Assembly (NCBI GenBank): GCA_003354225.1
Contig: PIVH01000264.1
Span: forward strand, 1 to 6,621
DNA: 6,621 nt
From: Globobulimina sp.
Taxonomy: Eukaryota; Foraminifera; Rotaliida
Direction: 5' to 3'
Notes under the pieces: generated by a model
What the model saw: only the letters and a program-made list of their open reading frames with translations
Databases searched by the model: none
What the model was told of the DNA's origin: nothing
Part shown: positions 1 to 5,590 of the stretch, one piece after another
Position numbering within the stretch: position 1 is the stretch's first letter
How the letters are laid out: each line of letters opens with the position of its first letter
Made by a program: the position numbers and the translations under genes

Positions 1-964
1 GTGGTAGTGGAGGAGGAGGACAGGTAAATTTCAGGGCCATTTAAGCGGATACAATTGGTTAATATATCTAAGAATGTATTGGCCAATGACATATTGAATG
101 AGGATGGCTTATATTTGGTTGCATTTGGTGAGGATGGATAGCTATTACTGGGCGATAAGGAGTCTGTTGATTAGAACGTTGCGAATGTGCGAATATGATA
201 GGTTTGAGTATGAATGATGAATGTATACCTTTGGTGGTGGGTGGTTTTGAGCGGGATAGCAACCAATTATACATTTCAAATAAACGCGTAAAGCCATGTC
301 GAAGGACACAGACTTTGCATGTGATGGATATTAATTTTATAATTGCCATGCAGTGCTCTTGCAAGTGATGATTGTTGAAATCATTTATTTCTGCACATAT
401 TATTATGACTAAATCGCAAAAAGCGTCAATTAATAAGTCGCCGATTTGGGGCCGTCTTAATTGGCCTATTTTGGATATGGTTTCGAATTTGTTGTCAAAG
501 CGTTGTATGAATGAGTCTATGGCTTGTTGGGACAGTGAGGATGACTCAGAATCTGATGATGAGGAATTGGTTAAATACGTTGTAAATTCAATGATATCTT
601 CGGATATTAATATATTTTCGCCACGTATTCCTGATTCAATTGATGCTAATAAAAACTCTAAACGCTCAATTGAATGTTCCTCAAAATCATCCAAAAGCAA
701 TGCCTTTGTGGGTTTGGGTTTGTGTTTGTGTTATAATGTGTTGTTGGGTTCATGCATTGTTTATGTTTGTAAATCATCGCAAAATCGCAAACAAAATACC
801 TGAAGTTTCTGCTTTGCTAATTCTAAAACAGAAGTATTGAACTCAACGATATTATCTTTCATTTCTGCTTCTTGGATATCATCATTTTGTAGTGTTACAT
901 TAAACAGATTTTGGTGTGGCAGTTCATTCCCTCCAGCTTCGGGTGAACCATGTTCATCTGTCAT
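1..964 (-). CDS. Unrecognised helix-rich protein, N-terminal part, at least three exons, cut by window edge
   Basis: I do not recognise this gene. The model joins exons 964-800, 703-229 and 163-1, giving 267 visible codons. The start is the first methionine after an acceptor-like TTTCAG (MTDEHGSPEAGG...); an earlier in-frame ATG at 1057 is possible. Both joins keep the frame: CAG/GTATTT to AAAG/GCA in phase 0, and AAAG/GTATAC to CAACAG/ACT in phase 1. Residues 1-50 are polar and probably disordered, and about 47-95 could form amphipathic helices. A serine tract (SSSSDSESSS) covers 102-111. Residues 115-205 are rich in hydrophobic and charged residues in helical spacing (for example DLLIDAFCDLVIIICAEI), resembling an alpha-solenoid. 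A second Ser/Pro linker covers 215-235, followed by another helix-like stretch ending in NGPEIYL and a serine/threonine run. A large helical-repeat scaffold cut off by the window is an inference only. Confidence is good for the coding call and low for function. Confidence 0.72.
164..228 (-). other. Spliceosomal intron 2 of the left-edge gene (65 nt)
   Basis: The donor is AAAG/GTATAC and the acceptor CAACAG/ACT, in phase 1. A branch-point-like TTCTAATC lies about 5 nt before the terminal CAG. The length is not a multiple of three. Removing it moves the gene from a frame that drifts into a stop at 68-70 to one that stays open to the window edge, and this is the main evidence for it. Confidence 0.7.
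704..799 (-). other. Spliceosomal intron 1 of the left-edge gene (96 nt)
   Basis: On the minus strand the donor is CAG/GTATTTTG and the acceptor is CACAAAG/GCA. The intron sits in phase 0 and contains an in-frame TAA, so it must be removed for the two open frames to join. Its first 22 nt nearly match a stretch in the diacylglycerol lipase gene (4636-4658). The 3' end is A/C-rich (ACCCAAACCCACAAAG), with no polypyrimidine tract. Confidence 0.7.
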
Positions 965-1427
965 ACTTTTTAGCTGAAATATAAAACTTTTTGGAAACGA
1001 TGAAGCAAATACCACCCTGATAGTTACCGCTTTAGATATGGTAATATTATACCCCATAAGTTTATCAATGATATAAAGAAGCAGTATTTATACATCTTCG
1101 ATTGTATGGTGATGTCAAGTGCTGTTTACTTCTGTTTACTTCAAGTAGATATCCATATTTTGCAGCTTCTAAACGTGAACCGAGATAATGGTTTAAATTT
1201 TAAAGTAATAAACAATATGCAAAGATCGATCACAAGCATGCAATGAAAAAATAAAACAAAAACAATATAATTTAAAATACAATCAACATTACATTTGATA
1301 ATCATCAAAGGGACGTTGTCAGTTCAGTTGTCACAAGAATATAAATTGATTGGTGATAGATAGCGGTGGCAAATCTATATATAATTATAAGTATAACAAT
1401 AAAGTGTGCGATTGGTAACACTAAAAG
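965..1427. other. AT-rich intergenic region between two minus-strand genes
   Basis: This 463-bp stretch has no convincing gene on either strand. It should hold the 3' end of the four-exon gene (stop at 1428) and the promoter and leader of the left-edge gene (ATG at 964). Visible features are a perfect tandem decamer at 1122-1141, AT-rich runs around 1200-1300, and a donor/acceptor-like pair at 1012-974 that could be a 39-nt leader intron. The latter would keep frame with an ATG at 1057, so the left-edge protein may be up to 31 residues longer. Confidence 0.6.
1122..1141. repeat. Perfect tandem repeat of a decamer (2 copies)
   Basis: CTGTTTACTT occurs twice back to back (1122-1131 and 1132-1141). 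The minus-strand reading is AAGTAAACAG twice. The pair is flanked by CAAGT-containing sequence on both sides. It lies about 160 bp upstream of the left-edge gene's ATG, in its presumed promoter or leader. Function is unknown; it could be a paired protein-binding site or simple slippage. Confidence 0.75.
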
Positions 1428-2618
1428 TTACGTATACATACATGTAACTTGAGGCGGATTTGGCGGAAATAACGGAACCATTTGATATTGTAATGGTGTG
1501 TATCTTGCGTCTATAAAAAATACGATTATAATTATATTATTTACAAATTATAATGACTTGTAGAACGCCTTTAATTTACAGTACCTCTGGCCACATATGT
1601 CGGGGCTTGATGATATGATTGATATCCGTTATAGCCAATATTAAAAATACTGCTCCGTCTACTCGTTACATGATTGTGTACATCAAACTGTGGCATAACT
1701 GCCATTGTGGTAACGTCTACGCTTTGATTGTGATTGTGATTGTGGTCTTGGTTGCTTGCGCCTGAAATAATTTGAGCAAGTTGATGTTGTATTTTATTTG
1801 TAATTACCTTTGGTTTTTGCCCACCGCCGTTGTCATGTATCCATTTGTTAATTGTTACCGAACTATTTATTTTGAATAAATAATCATGAATCTCTTTTGA
1901 ATGTATTATGGTATTATGATTAATCAGTGGCTGTAGTCGTGTATTATTATATTTAACTGTACCGTCAAATAATGCGGCAATAATTTTTAATAACAAAAGA
2001 GAATCATCGGACACGATCTGTATATGTATACAAATTACAAAAAGCTACTCAAATTACAAAAAGGAACTTATATATATTATTATTTTGTATATATATATTA
2101 TATACCTTTTGAATGTGAGCAAAACTAGTTAACCAAAATAAGGCACCAAACAGCCGTGTTTTTGTTCGATCCCACCATTTCTTACCCACACCCCAATAAT
2201 CTCTATATCGAGCGAATGCGGATTGTCTTCGCCTAATATTGATTCCATTCCATTCATTAATTTTATTGCTTAATACTGTTAATGTGTTCTCAATTGTTTC
2301 TTGTTTAACTGTGAATTGTTTTGGCTGAAAGCCATTTAAAACTAATTCGTTGGTTACAATTGATTGGAGTTTTTGTATTTTGATGTTTATTAACACGCGA
2401 TCACGCTCCTTTTGTTTCAGGTGCTTGAAGTTTATACATCTAATTATAAATTACATACACTCCGTACGTACCTTGAGCAGTTGTTTGGTTATTTTTATCC
2501 ATTCACGATAATTGTGGCCAGGTTGAGCAGTTACACCATCAATATCTACGTACGCATTTTTTACTACGCGTTGTTTTCTTTTCGTTTCAACGTAACTTTC
2601 ATGCGTTGGTTGGGTCAT
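1428..2618 (-). CDS. Unrecognised protein of about 321 residues, four exons
   Basis: I do not recognise this family. The exons are 2618-2472, 2408-2106 (acceptor could instead start the exon at 2423, adding five residues), 2017-1585 and 1510-1428. ATG 2618 is the first ATG in its open frame. The first two introns are phase 0 and the third is phase 1. The last exon completes a codon and runs to TAA, ending in a Pro-rich tail with PLFPPNPPQV. The N-terminal half is basic and helix-like, with a Trp/Arg-rich stretch at about 105-134 (RRRQSAFARYRDYWGVGKKW) followed by a short hydrophobic patch (LFGALFWLTSF, about 135-145). That patch is too short and isolated to call a membrane segment. Residues 151-235 look mixed helical. 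From about 240 the chain is low-complexity, with HNHNHNQ and Ser/Gln/Tyr-rich sequence. It lies 92 bp downstream of the lipase gene on the same strand. The coding call is firm; no function is assigned. Confidence 0.78.
1511..1584 (-). other. Spliceosomal intron 3 of the four-exon gene (74 nt)
   Basis: The donor is CCAGAG/GTACTG and the acceptor is TTTTTTATAG/ACGC, preceded by a good T-run. It is in phase 1. Without splicing the frame stops four codons after the donor, at 1571-1573. With splicing it gains 26 residues plus the split codon and stops at 1428. Confidence 0.7.
1726..1743. repeat. Short in-frame hexamer repeat (GATTGT x3)
   Basis: Three copies of GATTGT on the plus strand read as alternating His-Asn codons on the minus strand, within HNHNHNQ of the four-exon gene. 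It is a six-base microsatellite kept in frame, and a likely site of length variation between strains. Confidence 0.8.
2018..2105 (-). other. Spliceosomal intron 2 of the four-exon gene (88 nt)
   Basis: The donor is CAAAAG/GTATAT and the acceptor ATATACAG/ATC, in phase 0. It is extremely AT-rich, with a TA dinucleotide run near the donor. It contains two perfect 14-nt copies of CTTTTTGTAATTTG separated by 5 nt. Splicing joins the Trp-rich exon to the exon beginning IVSDDSLLLL. Confidence 0.75.
2031..2063. repeat. Perfect 14-bp direct repeat inside an intron
   Basis: CAAATTACAAAAAG occurs at 2031-2044 and again at 2050-2063, with CTACT between. On the transcribed strand each copy is a T-rich stretch near the intron's 3' end, so the duplication repeats the polypyrimidine-like segment. 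It is probably a local duplication. Confidence 0.8.
2409..2471 (-). other. Spliceosomal intron 1 of the four-exon gene (63 nt, acceptor uncertain)
   Basis: The donor is CTCAAG/GTACGT, a strong match to the eukaryotic consensus, in phase 0. Two AGs keep the frame: ACAAAAG/GAG (63-nt intron) and CTTCAAG/CAC (48-nt intron). The first is chosen because its length fits the other introns. The choice adds or removes five residues (HLKQK). Confidence 0.65.
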
Positions 2619-2710
2619 TTTGGAGTTATGAAAAGTGTAAGTTATGAAAACTGCGCTTGCAGACTGTCCGCGCACTAAAATGAAAAACAATTACAATTAT
2701 ATAAACAGGA

Positions 2711-5524
2711 TCATTTTTTATTTGAATTTGTTAATTTATTCAATTTATTTATATCCAACGAAGCCAATACGTTTTTATAAACATGCGGCATGTGATCCGA
2801 AGCCATTCGCGAAGATATAATAATTTGATTAAATCCTTGTGGATCCGCTCTATATATAATATACTTATCATTTTTCAATGGATTTATTGATGATGGATTA
2901 CAACATTTGCACCGACAGCAATTACAAAGTGTACTGCATAAACATGAACAACAAACAATTTCTTTAAATGTCGTATAACTGTTATTGTTTACTTCATTAT
3001 CATTTATAATATGAAATATCATTCCAATTTGCTGTAATTTAATATTCCATAACGATGGTCCAAATGCAATATTCTTTTGCACTGCCAAACGACCCAATTC
3101 TTTAATATCATTATTTACATCACGCATAAACGCATTATGCACTTTATTTAAACATTCCATATACGTTTCTCTTCCTTCTTCCTCCGCTTCTTTCTCTTCT
3201 TCATTGCTATTAACAGCATTTGACTTTGGTGACTCTGGCAATATATCGATATCCACCATCATATCATTTCGAATATAGTCCATTGACTGTTTCCTAACAG
3301 CCCGGTCACCGTCGTACAATACATAATTGTTTGCAACCAATGCATTTAATATAGTTTCATTATTAACACTTAAGCCCTGTCTATACACCCACCATGACGA
3401 CTGATCGCATTCTCTCAACAATCTCATTATCGCACATTTTACTTGCAACAAACTATTCCATTGCGCTCGAGGCACCATATCCTTGTTATAAATAAAACAT
3501 GTAATATGTTGCTCCAATCTCTGCCTATTCCGAGAGCCATATTCTGTATCAATGGATGGCGGTGCTGCTATACCGTAACAGTGAATATCTCGCTTATAAT
3601 TGTTATTGTTACCCTGATTACGCAGCAAATGCAACGTCAACAATATAGAAACACCAGCACCCAATGAATGACCAGTGACAATAATGCCATAATCGCGGTT
3701 ATTTGCTAAGAATGTCTGTGTAATATTATGCTTTTCCAAGGCATCAAATAATTGTAACATAGTCAATTTAAAGCCATCGTGTGCATAGCAATCACCATTC
3801 TCATCAATACTATGACATTGCGTGGGTTTACAATTGAAATCAATCATGCCATCAGGCATCGACTCTGAGCCACGTATCGCTATCACAACTTTCCTCTTCT
3901 TTCGATCAATGGCTATAAAGAACGTGATTTGATTCAAACCACTGAACTGTGAGGCTAATAATAAGTCATTTCCCTTTATTCCAGCTCTACGGAGGAATAC
4001 TTTGATAGTTGATAAACCACAGCAAGCTTTGCCATATATTCTATCGTCGGAATCATTCTTCATTCCGCTGGGTAAACAGCAGGGCATTGCGCATAATATA
4101 CCCAATGGATATTCTAATGTATATAACGGCAATCCATAGGCTGCGATGGCATATTTGGAGAAATAGATACCTTCAGATACACGACATAACTCATCTGCAC
4201 TCAATGCGGGTTGAATGCCGTTATATAAATAGGATTGAACTTTTTCTATATCATTTGCCGGTGCTTTATATTCACTGCTTTTAATATCATAATCGATGTC
4301 AGCATTAAATGTACCAAAACCATCAGCTTTATGAGTATGATTACAGTTTGTTAATAATGGCGATTCGGGTGTGACAGAGTGCGAATCTGAATGTGATTTT
4401 TCATATTTTTCATCCAATTGATGTGGTATTATGATCTCGGATACTTTTGTTTTATCATTTTTGCTTTCATCCTCTGTTGAAGTGTCTGCCAATGATATAA
4501 AATCATTATTTGCCAGCTCTTTATGTTTCTTCTTTTGATCCGTACCAACTTCTAATAATATATCATTAGATTCCATTTTGAGAAACTGCATATTGTAGCA
4601 TGCCATTCATAATTTGTAATTAATATAATTTTAAACGCAAAATCGCAAACAAAAATACGTAACTTTATGTTTATACTGTTTTGCATTGTATGGTTGATAG
4701 AATTTAACATCATGTATTTGATAATGTTTCTGTAACATTCTATACAACTGTAATCCAGTAAAAACATCCGAAGCGGCTAAGTCTTTGACATCATTCAAAT
4801 AATCAGTTTCCATTAATAAGCCAATCATTGATGTCATTTCATTGAATGCCACATCAACATTGTATCGATTCCACGCTCTGTTTTCCCATAAACACGCACA
4901 GCAAACACCTCGTAATTTTGACTCTATTTTCTTTGTTGTTACATCGTTTTCATGCAAATGCCCAGTGGAAGATGGACGTATTCTGCTTATTCCAGTACGG
5001 ATGCTGGCATTGCTTCTATTCATTTCAGATAATGACTCAGTTTTTTGTTTGCTTTGTTGGCGAGACGTTGTTAAACAACAAACACCACAACACCCAATAA
5101 ATAGAATGATCCAATTTATGAGAACAGACACAATTAATAAGATATCTGGTGTGGATCCTAAACAGTTTAGATCGCCAGCAATGATAAGGTATAAACCCCA
5201 AATTGCGATTGAAACATCCAGCAAATTCAATGCAGAGCGAATGTATAAAACCCGGGTCAACCATACAGAATAAGCCATAACTTTCAACCGAACGCCAATG
5301 GATGTCCCGATAAAATTAATTAACACAATTAAACCATGGCAACCTAATGCTGCGTAAATATAGTAATACAATATTTTCGAACAATCAGTGGTTGGTAAAA
5401 AATAATGTGTGATCAATAACGATATCACGAAAAACAAATGTAAAACAATCCCGCAACATAATGGTAACACCAAATCCGATGCGCTTAGCAATAATCGACG
5501 ACCCCCAAACTTAACCGATGGCAT
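2711..5524 (-). CDS. sn-1-specific diacylglycerol lipase, DAGL-alpha/beta type (four membrane segments plus lipase class 3 domain)
   Basis: It hydrolyses the sn-1 acyl chain of membrane diacylglycerol to give 2-monoacylglycerol and a fatty acid, usually downstream of phospholipase C. Exon 1 begins at ATG 5524 and exon 2 ends at TGA 2711. The simplest in-frame splice (donor 4663, acceptor AG ending at 4586) gives about 911 residues. Four hydrophobic segments lie at about 17-41, 51-75, 97-118 and 127-152. SDLVLP near residue 16 and SDVFTGLQL near 252 match animal DAGLs. In exon 2 the lipase domain shows AIAAYGLPLY, KVVIAIRGS, the nucleophile in GIIVTGHSLGAG (about Ser594), the acid in NKDMVPR (about Asp656) and the base in SDHMPHV (about His885), so the triad is complete. 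Unusual features are a long acidic Ser-rich linker before the lipase domain, a Glu-rich insertion (about 749-758), and a segment with 10 Cys in 18 residues (about 832-849). Family assignment is secure; the exon junction is not. Confidence 0.93.
4586..4663 (-). other. Probable intron of the diacylglycerol lipase gene (boundaries uncertain)
   Basis: The membrane exon and the lipase exon are in the same frame but separated by TAA (4631-4633) and TGA (4607-4609), so an intron must lie between them if they form one protein. A phase-0 donor AAA/GTTACG at 4663 with acceptor ATGCAG/TTT at 4586 removes 78 nt and keeps the frame. A better-looking donor, GTATTTTTG at 4658, matches another intron of this window but is phase 2. 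With the same acceptor it runs into a stop within about a dozen codons. The intron is well supported; the exact donor is open. Confidence 0.55.
4636..4658 (-). repeat. Copy 2 of a 22/23-nt motif shared with an intron donor at 778-799
   Basis: On the minus strand this reads GTATTTTTGTTTGCGATTTT, then GCG. The copy at 799-778 is identical except for one fewer T in the T-run. At 799 it is exactly the first 22 nt of an intron, directly after CAG. It includes a direct repeat of TTTGCG. It may be a copied intron end or an extended donor signal. Confidence 0.75.
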
Positions 5525-5590
5525 GGTCGTTGAGGGAAAAGCGGCGAATTTTTGAAAAAACTTACTAAGTTATATAGTTAGCAGTGGGAA
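5525..5590. promoter_or_regulatory. 66-bp divergent upstream region with a TATA-like imperfect palindrome
   Basis: This gap separates the ATG of the minus-strand lipase gene from the ATG of the plus-strand membrane gene, so both promoters must lie here or inside coding sequence. CTAAGTTATATAGTTAG (5565-5581) is an imperfect palindrome centred on TATATA (5571-5576). The core is about 47 bp from the lipase ATG, a plausible TATA distance, but only about 15 bp from the other ATG. The promoter call is inferred from position and composition. Confidence 0.45.

Noticed and set aside
697-745. G/T-rich tract as a true telomere or chromosome end
   Set aside because: It is short and irregular and lies between two exons of one gene, so it is at most telomere-like.
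372-803. Plus-strand open frame of 143 codons
   Set aside because: It lies antisense over the better-supported exons and intron 1 of the left-edge gene, ends inside the G/T-rich tract and has no protein-like organisation.
1070-1199. Minus-strand stretch reading like coding sequence (SRLEAAKYGYLLEVNRS), faintly ankyrin-like
   Set aside because: It is short, has no ATG, is preceded by a stop with no AG acceptor between, and no donor joins it in frame to the next exon. Chance or an old fragment cannot be separated.
2412-2678. Plus-strand open frame of 88 codons
   Set aside because: It overlaps the first exon and intron of the minus-strand four-exon gene, which has a consensus donor and in-phase junctions.
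4842-5273. Plus-strand open frames opposite the lipase membrane exon
   Set aside because: They are the reverse complement of four membrane segments and a conserved DAGL region; the minus-strand reading is clearly the real one.
2711-5524. The membrane exon and lipase exon as two separate genes
   Set aside because: Their order and motifs match the two halves of a single DAG lipase, and only about 78 nt with in-frame stops separate them. Kept as a lower-probability alternative until transcripts are seen.
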